From WYEN01 sp049976205 (GTDB taxonomy: Archaea; Thermoproteota; Thermoprotei_A; Sulfolobales; AG1): 64,000 nt of DNA. Under the pieces are notes generated by a model. That model saw only the letters and a program-made list of their open reading frames with translations. It had not been told where the DNA came from and ran no database searches. A program made the translations under genes and the position numbers. Location of the stretch: positions 1-64,000 of the forward strand of contig JBMFIR010000002.1 of assembly GCA_049976205.1 (NCBI GenBank). The letters run 5' to 3'. The number at the start of each line of letters is the position of its first letter. Position 1 is the first letter of the stretch. Of the stretch, positions 40,612 through 49,036 are shown piece by piece.

Positions 40612-41415
40612 ATGCCTTTAAATATAGTCGTTCTAATTAAGTCTGTGCCTGATCCGAAATCTCCCATAAGTGTTTCTCCTGAAGGTAGATTAGATCTTAA
40701 AGAAGTTAAGTATGTGGTTAATCCTGGAGATAAGTATGCTGTAGAGGCAGCTCTGCAATTGAGAGAGAATTATGGTGGGAAGGTCATTGGGTTATCTATA
40801 GGTCTTCCAGGTCTGGCGGATGTATATAGAGAGGTGCTTGCTATGGGTGTTGATGAGTTTATATATATTATTGATCCTTCAATAAATGACTATGATACTC
40901 TACAAACATCATATGTTATCAGTATTGGTCTAAGAAAGATCAGAGAGAAATATGGTGAAGTAAATCTTATTCTTAGTGGGGTTGAGGCTTCAGACACCAA
41001 CTCTGGTCAAGTACCTTCTCAGTTAGGTGAGCTACTTGGTATACCAAGCATATTCTATGTGGACAGGATCTTAGAGGTTAAGGGAGGTAGTGTTATTGCT
41101 AAGAGAATTATTGAAGATGGATACATGATTATTGAAGCCAAGATGCCGGTCGTGTTAGCTATAGCTGATACGAGCTACGAGCCTCGAATACCTTCATTAA
41201 GAGATGTTATAAGCGCTAGAAGGAAAAACATAGTTTCATGGAGTATTGACGAGATCATGAAAGAGAAGCTCTTTGAAGCAAGTGTTCGACTAGCTTATGT
41301 CAAGCCTGTCGAGATTAAGAGAAAGAGAAAGATAATATCCGACGAAAATATTGATAAGGCATTAGATAAATTCTTTGAGGAACTTAGGAGAGATAATGTG
41401 TCTCTAAGAGGCTGA
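40612..41415 (+). CDS. fixA: electron transfer flavoprotein beta subunit (FixA type)
   Basis: 267 residues from ATG 40612 (MPLNIVVLIKSVPDPKSPIS); the frame starts 12 codons earlier. The family motifs are VNPGDKYAVEAALQLRENYGG, LSGVEASDTNSGQVPSQLGELLGIPS and a C-terminal basic region. With FixB, FixC and FixX next door it belongs to the FixABCX group, which in several organisms bifurcates electrons. Confidence 0.92.
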   Translation: MPLNIVVLIKSVPDPKSPISVSPEGRLDLKEVKYVVNPGDKYAVEAALQLRENYGGKVIGLSIGLPGLADVYREVLAMGVDEFIYIIDPSINDYDTLQTSYVISIGLRKIREKYGEVNLILSGVEASDTNSGQVPSQLGELLGIPSIFYVDRILEVKGGSVIAKRIIEDGYMIIEAKMPVVLAIADTSYEPRIPSLRDVISARRKNIVSWSIDEIMKEKLFEASVRLAYVKPVEIKRKRKIISDENIDKALDKFFEELRRDNVSLRG

Positions 41416-41420
41416 TATCT

Positions 41421-42428
41421 ATGGGCGATGTTTACGTATTTATAGAGGCTGATGAATCAGGTTTAAGATCTCGTTCACTAGAGCTTTTAAGTAAGGCTAG
41501 AGAACTTTCGCAGAAATTAAATGGCAGAGTCGGAGCTATTCTCTTGGGCTACAAGATCTCTCATTACGCTAAAGAAGTGATTCAGTATGGTGCTGATGTA
41601 GTTTATGTAGCAGAGAATTCACTATTTGCATCATATGATGTTATGGTTTACTCATATGTGTTAAGTGAATTAATTCACAAGATCTCACCTGATATAGTGC
41701 TTTTCTCCTCAACTACTCTTTACAGAGAACTAGCATCAAGGATCGCGACGAGACTAGGTGTGGGGTCAGTTAGCGACTGCGTAGATGTGTATATTGGAGA
41801 ATACATTGATCCTAGGACAGGCATGAAGTATGATAAAGCCATGTATATGACAAGACAGATTTTTAGAGGTGAGATATATGCTGTGGTTGTCTCATTTAGT
41901 AAGAAACCTGTGATAATTTCTATGAGACCAGGTCTTTACGAGACTCCTCAGAAAGATCCTAATAGATCGGGTGAAATCATTTCATGGAACATAGATGTGC
42001 CTCAGGAAAGAATAGGTCTAACAAAGATCATAGAGACCCAGAGAATAGAGAGAAAAGTAGATTTATCTAAAGCCAAAATCATTATTGCGGGTGGCAGAGG
42101 AGCTAAGGCAGAGGGATTCAAATTAATAGAGGAATTAGCCAGATTTTTAAGGGCGGAGGTTGGTGCAACTAGACCCCCAGTAGATGCTGGCTGGGTTTCT
42201 CCTGATAGAATGATTGGGCTCACGGGCCAAATAGTTAAACCTGATATCTATATAGCTGTGGGCATATCAGGAGCACCTCAACATGTAGTGGGCATGCGTG
42301 ATTCAAAGATTATAATAGCTATTAACAAAGATCCAGATGCACCAATATTCAAGATTGCTGATTACGGCATCGTAGGAGACTTGTTTGTTATACTGCCTAA
42401 GCTAATAGAGAGATTAAAGAAGAGCTAG
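41421..42428 (+). CDS. fixB: electron transfer flavoprotein alpha subunit (FixB type)
   Basis: 335 residues. The C-terminal FAD domain is plain: IIAGGRGAKAEGFKLIEELA, GATRPPVDAGWV, GLTGQIVKPDIYIAVGISGAPQH and INKDPDAPIFKIADYGIVGD. It accepts electrons from the acyl-CoA dehydrogenase and passes them to FixC. It starts five bases after fixA. Confidence 0.94.
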   Translation: MGDVYVFIEADESGLRSRSLELLSKARELSQKLNGRVGAILLGYKISHYAKEVIQYGADVVYVAENSLFASYDVMVYSYVLSELIHKISPDIVLFSSTTLYRELASRIATRLGVGSVSDCVDVYIGEYIDPRTGMKYDKAMYMTRQIFRGEIYAVVVSFSKKPVIISMRPGLYETPQKDPNRSGEIISWNIDVPQERIGLTKIIETQRIERKVDLSKAKIIIAGGRGAKAEGFKLIEELARFLRAEVGATRPPVDAGWVSPDRMIGLTGQIVKPDIYIAVGISGAPQHVVGMRDSKIIIAINKDPDAPIFKIADYGIVGDLFVILPKLIERLKKS

Positions 42429-42450
42429 TTTTTCGGAGAGATGATACTTT

Positions 42451-43752
42451 TTGACCGAGACTTACAAATTTGATGTTGTAGTAGTAGGTGCAGGACCCGC
42501 TGGTTGTAGCGTTGCCTACTTACTCGCTAAGGCAGGATTGAGAGTTCTTCTTGTAGAGAGAGGTGCTGAAGCAGGTAGTAAAATGTTGTGGGGTGGCAAA
42601 GCTTATGCTCAACCAATAAGGGAGGTTTGGCCAGAGTTAGATAAGGAGGCTCCTATTCATCGGTGGATTAGTAAGGAGAGATTTAGTATTGTTTGGGGAG
42701 AAAGAGTTCTAACACTAGAGTACGGTCTAGGCCGTAGAGTTGCTTTCACAACATATCTCACGGAATTAGTTGCATGGATGGTTAAGAAAGCTGAGGAAGC
42801 CGGTGCTCTCTTCATTGATAAAACAAGGGTGGATGAAATAGTCGTCAAAGATAATAGAGTAATAGGTGTTAGAAGCGGCTCAGATGTTGTGGAAGCTGAT
42901 ATAGTGGTTGATGCAGAAGGTGTTAATAGGATTCTTCTAGAGAAATTAGGTTTAGTACCTAAGTTATCTCCTGAGCAGGTAGGTGTGGGTGTTAAAGAAG
43001 TTCTTAAAATAGATCCTAAGATTTTAGAAGAGAGAATGGGTCTGAGTAGTAATGAAGGCTTATCATGGCTAGTAGTTGGGGATGTAACAAAAGGTATCCC
43101 TGGAGGAGGATTCATCTACACAATGAGAGACACATTATCTATAGGTTTAGTGCTCAGTGTCTCTTCAGCAATTAAAGCAGTAGAGGAAGATAAACTAAAT
43201 ACTCATGTCTCGGAGCTTTTAGAGAATTTTAGAACTCACCCCTACTTCTATAAGTACTGGGCTGAGGCAGAGATCATTGAATATGGCGGAAGATTAGTTC
43301 CGGAAGCAAATTTGAAAACTATGCCTAAGAAACTATACTACCCGGGTCTTTTAATAGTTGGTGATGCGGGAGGTTTCTTAGTAAATGCTGGATACACATT
43401 CAGGGGAGTAGATACAGCTGTTTATAGCGGTAAATTGGCTGCGGAGACTATTTTAGAAGCTTTTAATAAAAAGAGCTTTGATGATGAAGTACTCAAGAGC
43501 TACGAAGATAAGATAAGACGTAGCTATATATACAGGGAACTCTTGAATCACAAATATATTAGCAACATAATGCAAGACCCATTTTTCTTTAATGAGATCC
43601 CTAAGTTGGCTATGGAGAGTATAAGAAAAATTCTTGAGGCTGAGTACGAGGAACCTAAGATCTTTAATAATATACGTGAAACTATGAAGGAGAACAGAAT
43701 CGGTCTACTTAAATTACTACTAAAACTTACTAAGGTAGTGAGAAACGTATGA
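42451..43752 (+). CDS. fixC: FixC/ETF-quinone oxidoreductase-like flavoprotein
   Basis: 433 residues. VVVVGAGPAGCSVAYLLAKAG (FAD Rossmann) with ERG at the end of the second strand, then GGKAYAQPIREVWPELDKEAPIHR, DGVG-type VDAEGVNRILLEKLG, and YPGLLIVGDAGGFLVNAGYTFRGVDTAV in successive stretches. These match FixC. No FeS Cys is inside it; that is supplied by the overlapping FixX. Start is TTG 42451. It overlaps fixX by four bases. Confidence 0.92.
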   Translation: MTETYKFDVVVVGAGPAGCSVAYLLAKAGLRVLLVERGAEAGSKMLWGGKAYAQPIREVWPELDKEAPIHRWISKERFSIVWGERVLTLEYGLGRRVAFTTYLTELVAWMVKKAEEAGALFIDKTRVDEIVVKDNRVIGVRSGSDVVEADIVVDAEGVNRILLEKLGLVPKLSPEQVGVGVKEVLKIDPKILEERMGLSSNEGLSWLVVGDVTKGIPGGGFIYTMRDTLSIGLVLSVSSAIKAVEEDKLNTHVSELLENFRTHPYFYKYWAEAEIIEYGGRLVPEANLKTMPKKLYYPGLLIVGDAGGFLVNAGYTFRGVDTAVYSGKLAAETILEAFNKKSFDDEVLKSYEDKIRRSYIYRELLNHKYISNIMQDPFFFNEIPKLAMESIRKILEAEYEEPKIFNNIRETMKENRIGLLKLLLKLTKVVRNV

Positions 43753-44039
43753 GTCAGGAAAAGAATAATAAGCGATTCAGAATCGAAGAGCTTATAAAAA
43801 GAAATACTTGGGATATAGACAAAGAACCACACATAGTTGTTTTAGATGATAAAAAACTTCCGATAAAAGCACTAACAAGACTTTGTCCTATGAGATGCTA
43901 CGTAGTTGAGGAGAATAAGCTGATATTCCACTATGAGGAGTGTGTTGAATGCGGTCTCTGCAGAGTTTTAAGCGATTCCACGGCTCTTAAGTGGGGGTAT
44001 CCTCGAGGAGGTAAAGGAATTATTTTCAGAAGAACATAA
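43749..44039 (+). CDS. fixX: FixX ferredoxin-like protein
   Basis: 96 residues. Cysteines fall in LCPMRCYVVEENK and EECVECGLCRVLS, which match the single [4Fe-4S] FixX ferredoxin (C-x3-C ... C-x2-C-x2-C). It completes the FixABCX set, passing electrons to FixC and on to quinone or another acceptor. Final gene of the acyl-CoA operon. Confidence 0.9.
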   Translation: MSQEKNNKRFRIEELIKRNTWDIDKEPHIVVLDDKKLPIKALTRLCPMRCYVVEENKLIFHYEECVECGLCRVLSDSTALKWGYPRGGKGIIFRRT

Positions 44040-44087
44040 TCACTGATCGAAATTGCTATTAGTACTCACACTTATTTCTTGTGAACC

Positions 44088-44810
44088 TCATAAAGCTCCA
44101 GGTATCTCTATAATACTTCCGCTAAGATACTGTATTCTTTCTTCAGCTAATGAGATTATCAAATCCGCTACTTCAAGTGGTTCTGCGGCTCTCTTAAGTG
44201 GTACATTTCTCGTTATATAATCACGGTATTTATGTATCTCAGGTTTCTCGATCCATGAAGGAGCTACTCCTATAACTATGATTCCTTTGGGAGCTAAGAG
44301 ATCTGCCAGATACTTTGTTATGGTATTTAAAGCGGTCTTCGAGGCCACATATGCCGGAGAAGGCCTTAGGATCCCATATACTTTATGTCCCCGCGTTGAT
44401 GATAAGCAGGAAATATTGATTATTACATCTTTTTCACTCATGTACCTAGAGACTTCCAGAGAAAGAGTATACGGCACTATTAGATTTATAGTGAGAATCT
44501 TTATCCATTTATCATAAGATAATTTAAAAGGATCTGTGTTGTCCCATGCTGCAGCGCTATTAATTAACGTGTCTATACTCCCATAGCACTCAAGCGATCT
44601 CTTCACTAGCTCGTTTAATAGATCTATTCTCTCCAGATCATTCTCTAAGATACATAGTTTCTCAGAGTATTTTTCAAAAATCTTCTTATTTTCAGCACTA
44701 ACTTTATTAAGAGAAGATTTGTTTCTGGCTACTGCTACTACTCTATGTCCTTTCTCCAGAGCTCTCCTAATTATATAGCTGCCTAAGTGTCCTGACGCAC
44801 CTGTTACCAA
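44088..44810 (-). CDS. short-chain dehydrogenase/reductase
   Basis: NAD(P)-dependent oxidoreductase of 240 residues: VTGASGHLGSYII (cofactor motif TGxxGxxG), an NSAAAWD motif (NAAG-type), a catalytic Ser in SCLSSTRG, and YVASKTAL (YxxxK). Substrate unknown. Start is TTG 44810. It is convergent with fixX and separated from proS by about 120 bases of AT-rich DNA. Confidence 0.85.
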   Translation of the reverse strand: MVTGASGHLGSYIIRRALEKGHRVVAVARNKSSLNKVSAENKKIFEKYSEKLCILENDLERIDLLNELVKRSLECYGSIDTLINSAAAWDNTDPFKLSYDKWIKILTINLIVPYTLSLEVSRYMSEKDVIINISCLSSTRGHKVYGILRPSPAYVASKTALNTITKYLADLLAPKGIIVIGVAPSWIEKPEIHKYRDYITRNVPLKRAAEPLEVADLIISLAEERIQYLSGSIIEIPGAL

Positions 44811-44931
44811 GATATTTAGTTCTCTCCTCGTATATCTACCCCCATAACGTAAGTCTCATAGCTTAAACATAAATGAAATTTATTATCATAGGTTAGGAAT
44901 TTGTGGGAATACGTCACAATTAAATGCTTAA

Positions 44932-46389
44932 CTAGTATTTACGTGCTAATCTAGCAAAGGTTTTGGCGGGTTTCCCGCATACAGAGCATTTCAAATCTTT
45001 CACATCTACTGGTTCTAATGGGCTTCCCAAAAGATCTACGCCAACCCACCTTTCAGAGAGTTTTATACCGCAAGTCTTTGAACCGCACCATGGTATCTCT
45101 ACAATAACATTCTCCTTCTTGAATATTTCATCAGCTTCTTCAAGAGATCTTACTCTTCTTATCTTTTTACGAAATTCATTCCATGCTCTATTTCTAAGAT
45201 TCTCTTCTATCTCCCTATATAAGTCTTTAATTCTACTAATTAATTCACTTTTTCTAACAGTTTCTCTCTTAATAAGATCTCTTCTAAAAACAGTTACGGT
45301 ATCGCTAGTTAATTCCCGTGGACCTACTTCTATTCTTATAGGAACTCCCTTGATCTCGTACTTATAGAATTTATCAACTGGCTTAAGCTCTCTATCAAGA
45401 TCACAGTATACCCTGAATCCCGCATTTTTAAGTAAAGTCTCGATCTCCCTGGCATAGCTCCAGACCCTATCTGTTTCTTCGCTACTTACTGTAGAGGGTA
45501 TTGGTACAATAACTACTTGTATAGGAGCGTACTTAGGCAGTAATACTAGTCCTCTCTCATCACCATGAATACCTATGAGGGCTGAGACTACTCTCTCTGA
45601 AACACCATAACTTGTTTGCCACCCATAATCCATAGATCCGTCTCTCAGATGGATCCTTACCTCAAATATTCTCGTAAATGTTTGTCCTAAATGATGGACG
45701 GTACCTATCTGGAGAGCTCTTCCATCAGGCATTAACGTGTCAAAAGCCACTGTGTAAACCGCTCCTGGAAACTTATCCCATTCAGGTCTCTTAGACACAA
45801 TATAGGGTATTCCTAGATCATCGAAAAATTTACTATAGATCTCTACAGCCTCAGCAACCTGTTTGTCAGCGTCTTCGAAGGATTCATGCAATGTGTGAGC
45901 CTCTTTAAATGTTGTTACCTCACGGACTCTGATCAATGCTTTCGTAGATTTTGTCTCGTATCTAAACATACTAACAATTTGATAAAGTTTCTTTGGAAGA
46001 TCTCTATAGCTATGATACCACAGAGCCTCCATATACGTGATAGGGATCTCGCTAGTAGGTCTAAGAGCCAATTTAACATCTAGGGGCTCTAGACCCCCGT
46101 GAGTGACCCAATAAACCTGGTTCTCAAATCCTTTTATGTGTTCACTTTCTTTCTTAATCATATCCTCTGTTATTAGTAGTGGAAACAATACTTCTTCATG
46201 ACCTGTCTCATTTAAAAGTTCTCTTAGCCTCTGTAGAACTAACTCTCTTATTTTGAAACCATAGGGTCTCCATATACCCATTCCTTTCACAGGATACCTT
46301 CCATAGTCATAGATCTCTGCCGCATCTAGTACCCAATCGTACCATTTACTAAATTCTTCGCCATATTTCGTGGAAGGCTTCTCCGCCAT
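44932..46389 (-). CDS. proS: prolyl-tRNA synthetase (archaeal/eukaryotic type)
   Basis: 485 residues. Class II motifs 1-3 are visible: VKGMGIWRPYGFKIRELV, LALRPTSEIPITYMEALW with RYETKSTKALIRVREVTTFKEAHTL in two stretches, and HGDERGLVLLPKYAPIQ. The C-terminal zinc-binding tail has CGSKTCG and CSVCGKPAKTFARLARKY, the extension of the archaeal form. It is alone on its strand before the ATPase genes. Confidence 0.95.
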   Translation of the reverse strand: MAEKPSTKYGEEFSKWYDWVLDAAEIYDYGRYPVKGMGIWRPYGFKIRELVLQRLRELLNETGHEEVLFPLLITEDMIKKESEHIKGFENQVYWVTHGGLEPLDVKLALRPTSEIPITYMEALWYHSYRDLPKKLYQIVSMFRYETKSTKALIRVREVTTFKEAHTLHESFEDADKQVAEAVEIYSKFFDDLGIPYIVSKRPEWDKFPGAVYTVAFDTLMPDGRALQIGTVHHLGQTFTRIFEVRIHLRDGSMDYGWQTSYGVSERVVSALIGIHGDERGLVLLPKYAPIQVVIVPIPSTVSSEETDRVWSYAREIETLLKNAGFRVYCDLDRELKPVDKFYKYEIKGVPIRIEVGPRELTSDTVTVFRRDLIKRETVRKSELISRIKDLYREIEENLRNRAWNEFRKKIRRVRSLEEADEIFKKENVIVEIPWCGSKTCGIKLSERWVGVDLLGSPLEPVDVKDLKCSVCGKPAKTFARLARKY

Positions 46390-46450
46390 AGATTACTCAG
46401 ATAGAAAAATAATTACAAGTTTATAAAAGCTTTAACCAAGAAAAACTCAA

Positions 46451-46813
46451 CTAGCCTAATAGTACTAGTAGAATAGCTACTATTAAGCCGTATATGCCTA
46501 ATCCCTCAGCTAGCACAATTATTAAGAAGATTCTACCAAACAATTCAGGTTTTTCAGCCATTGCGGAAAAACCTGCTGCGCCAGCTATTCCAATTGCCAA
46601 TCCTGCTCCTAATGCAGCTAACCCGATCGCTAGTCCTGCTCCCACGTATTTGCCTAATTTATCTAGTCCTACTGATGGTGCTTGAAAAGATACTCCTCCG
46701 CCTCCGCCCGCGATTATTGCTACGAAGACAAGTGTTAGTAAAGCCGCTAAAACAAGGATTGATGACGCAACAACAAGATCAAATTGAACTCTTCCTTGTC
46801 CTCTGATCGACAT
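46451..46813 (-). CDS. atpK: A-type ATPase subunit K (proteolipid c ring)
   Basis: Membrane rotor subunit. From ATG 46813 the protein has 120 residues: a signal-like N-terminal hydrophobic segment, a Gly-rich loop, then two ring helices, GKYVGAGLAIGLAALGAGLAIGIAGA and IFLIIVLAEGLGIYGLIVAILL given in pieces. The conserved ion-binding Glu is in the second (about residue 103). The N-terminal segment is probably removed or forms an extra helix. GTG 46828 is an alternative start. Last gene of the minus-strand ATPase run. Confidence 0.93.
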   Translation of the reverse strand: MSIRGQGRVQFDLVVASSILVLAALLTLVFVAIIAGGGGGVSFQAPSVGLDKLGKYVGAGLAIGLAALGAGLAIGIAGAAGFSAMAEKPELFGRIFLIIVLAEGLGIYGLIVAILLVLLG

Positions 46814-46831
46814 GCTTAAAATCACCACTCA

Positions 46832-46990
46832 TTATTTTCTTAGCTCCTTATAAATTCTTTCTCTAAAATTCTCGATCTCACGGATCCTGCTCTCTCTATA
46901 TTTATCTATAATATGTTCTAACTCTCTGAGATACTTCTCTATATACTCACTTCTTTTTTTCTCAAATGTTTTTAGCAATTCTTTGCTCAA
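46832..46990 (-). CDS. small coiled-coil protein, A-ATPase epsilon-like
   Basis: A 52-residue frame from TTG 46990 lies between subunit D and subunit K and is too short for routine calling. It is almost all charged helix: LSKELLKTFEKKRSEYIEKY, then LRELEHIIDKYRESRIREIE and NFRERIYKELRK. In Sulfolobus the ATPase operon has a small epsilon gene at exactly this place between gamma (D) and the proteolipid. Position and size support a subunit; sequence alone does not. No strong ribosome site is seen; translation could be coupled to D, which ends four bases upstream. Confidence 0.55.
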   Translation of the reverse strand: MSKELLKTFEKKRSEYIEKYLRELEHIIDKYRESRIREIENFRERIYKELRK

Positions 46991-46994
46991 TTGG

Positions 46995-47633
46995 TTATCT
47001 GCCCCGGGAGATAAGTTTAGATTTCATCATTTTAAGTCTGATAAACTCTTCTCTGCTTCTTTCCTCCAGAACTAGTCTTATTCTCTTAATAACACTTTGA
47101 TATGTTGGTATCACGTAGTAATCTAACGAGTTAATTAGTTTCTGAGTATTCTTTAGCTCCATAATTAATCTATTTATGGTTGCTTCTAACTCACTTAATT
47201 TAACAAGATCCATCAAAAGATCTTTCATATCCCGTATTAAATGATCAATATATGGTGAGGTGAAGAACATACTAGAGTTAGGTTCTTTTATTGATCTCTC
47301 GTCTAATTCTATTACGGGTACTTTTATTCCGAAAGCACTTCTCTCGCCTATAATAATTGTTAAGGTCTTTGGTGTGATTTTAGATAAGGTGTTTATATAG
47401 ATATACCCTAGTTCAGAAGACACTTCGAAAAATTCTTCATATACTTTATCTAGTTTATCAAAAACTCTTCTTCTCAATTCAGCATATTTTTCTAGAGCTA
47501 CTCTAATGTTTAGTAAGAGAACCTCTCTCTTATCCTCAAGAATTTTTCTTACTTTAGTAATTATGGTGAGAGCTCTCCTTAGCATTATCAGATTAATTTT
47601 TGTGGGTAATGTCTGTCTAGGGTCTAGTGCCAT
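46995..47633 (-). CDS. atpD: A-type ATPase subunit D (central stalk)
   Basis: 212 residues, mainly two long helices forming the rotor coiled coil (LPTKINLIMLRRALTIITKV at the start; YQSVIKRIRLVLEERSREEFIRLKMMK at the end), with the PTKINLxxL entry motif of V/A-type D subunits. It turns within the A3B3 hexamer. It starts two bases after subunit B. Confidence 0.92.
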   Translation of the reverse strand: MALDPRQTLPTKINLIMLRRALTIITKVRKILEDKREVLLLNIRVALEKYAELRRRVFDKLDKVYEEFFEVSSELGYIYINTLSKITPKTLTIIIGERSAFGIKVPVIELDERSIKEPNSSMFFTSPYIDHLIRDMKDLLMDLVKLSELEATINRLIMELKNTQKLINSLDYYVIPTYQSVIKRIRLVLEERSREEFIRLKMMKSKLISRGR

Positions 47634-47635
47634 CT

Positions 47636-49036
47636 TTACTCTGCGCCTACTCCCCTATATTTAGGATGATATTTCTTGATATTAGTCTCTTTAATATTCG
47701 TTAGTTCTGTTTCGGGTAGAATAGATAGTATCTCCCAAGCAAGATCTAGGGTCTCTTCGATACTTCTATTCTCATAGAATCCTTGGCTCAGAAATCTTCT
47801 CTCGAAAGCCTCAGCGAATCTAAGATATTTTCTATCTATCTCGCTCAGACTTTCCTCACCAACTATCACAGCTAGACTTCTTAGCTCTTGAGCTCTCGCA
47901 TATGCTGCATATAACTGATCTTTTACTTCGGCATGATCTTCTCTAGTCTTTCCAGGACCTATACCTTCTTTCATTAGTCGTGATAAACTCATTAAAACAT
48001 TAATTGGTGGATATATACCTCTGTTATAAAGACCTCTATCAAGCACTATCTGCCCCTCAGTTATGTAGCCTGTGAGGTCTGGTATTGGGTGGGTTATGTC
48101 GTCAGCAGGCATTGTTAGTATGGGCATTTGAGTAATTGATCCTTTTCTTCCGTGTACTTTACCTGCTCTCTCGTATATAGATGCTAAATCAGAATACATA
48201 TAGCCTGGGTATCCTTGTCTACCAGGAATCTCTTCTCTAGCAGAACTAATCTCTCTCAGAGCCTCAGCGTAGTTCGTCATATCAGTTAGTATAACTAAGA
48301 TATGCATATCTCTCTCATAGGCTAAATACTCAGCTAATGTAAGAGCTACACGGGGAGTTATTAATCTTATCATGGCAGGCTCATTAGCGAGATTTATAAA
48401 CATAGCTGTTCTCTTAATCGCTCCTGTCTCCTCGAAGAATCTTCTGAAGAATAGAGCTTCGTCATACTTTACTCCTATTGCGGCGAAAACAACAGCAAAT
48501 TCCTCACCTTCTCTTCTCACCGTAGCTTGTCTCGCGATCTGGGCAGCTAGCATATTATGTGGTAATCCACCACCACTAAATATAGGGAGTTTCTGACCTC
48601 TCACAAGTGTATTCATGCCGTCAATAGCTGAAACACCTGTCTGTATGAAGTCTTCAGGGTACTTTCGAGCCGCTGGATTAAGCGGAGCTCCATTAACGTC
48701 TCTTTTCTCCTCGGCTATGATCTCGGGGCCTCCATCAATTGGTCTCCCTAAACCATCAAATACTCTGCCTAGCATATCCTCTGATACAGGTATTTCCATT
48801 GTTCTACCTAGAAATCTGACTCTAGTTCCGCTAGGACTTATGCCTAGTGTTCCCTCAAATACCTGAACAACAGCATATCCTAATCCCACCTCTAGAACTC
48901 TTCCACTTCTTCTCTCTCCACTAGGTAGTTCAATCGATACTAATTCATCATATGCTACATCCGCAACTTTCTCTACTATGAGTAGAGGCCCCCTGATTTC
49001 TTTAATAGTCTCATATTCTTTTAGAAACATCTTCAT
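47636..49036 (-). CDS. atpB: A-type ATPase subunit B
   Basis: 466 residues, the non-catalytic nucleotide subunit. YETIKEIRGPLLIVEKV opens the beta barrel; SAIDGMNTLVRGQKLPIFSG replaces the P-loop, as expected for B; PGYMYSDLASIYERAGKV, ILTMPADDITHPIPDLTGYITEGQI and EGIGPGKTREDH are highly conserved. ATG overlaps the atpA stop as ATGA. It alternates with A in the hexamer. Confidence 0.96.
   Translation of the reverse strand: MKMFLKEYETIKEIRGPLLIVEKVADVAYDELVSIELPSGERRSGRVLEVGLGYAVVQVFEGTLGISPSGTRVRFLGRTMEIPVSEDMLGRVFDGLGRPIDGGPEIIAEEKRDVNGAPLNPAARKYPEDFIQTGVSAIDGMNTLVRGQKLPIFSGGGLPHNMLAAQIARQATVRREGEEFAVVFAAIGVKYDEALFFRRFFEETGAIKRTAMFINLANEPAMIRLITPRVALTLAEYLAYERDMHILVILTDMTNYAEALREISSAREEIPGRQGYPGYMYSDLASIYERAGKVHGRKGSITQMPILTMPADDITHPIPDLTGYITEGQIVLDRGLYNRGIYPPINVLMSLSRLMKEGIGPGKTREDHAEVKDQLYAAYARAQELRSLAVIVGEESLSEIDRKYLRFAEAFERRFLSQGFYENRSIEETLDLAWEILSILPETELTNIKETNIKKYHPKYRGVGAE

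Noticed and set aside
42657..43115. 152-codon minus-strand frame inside fixC
   Set aside because: Ser/Thr/Pro-rich shadow of a clear flavoprotein gene; no family features.
46494..46806. Plus-strand frames of 63 and 81 codons across atpK
   Set aside because: Antisense shadows caused by the Ala/Gly-rich codons of the proteolipid gene.
48372..48866. Plus-strand frames inside atpB
   Set aside because: Antisense of highly conserved ATPase coding sequence, no independent support.
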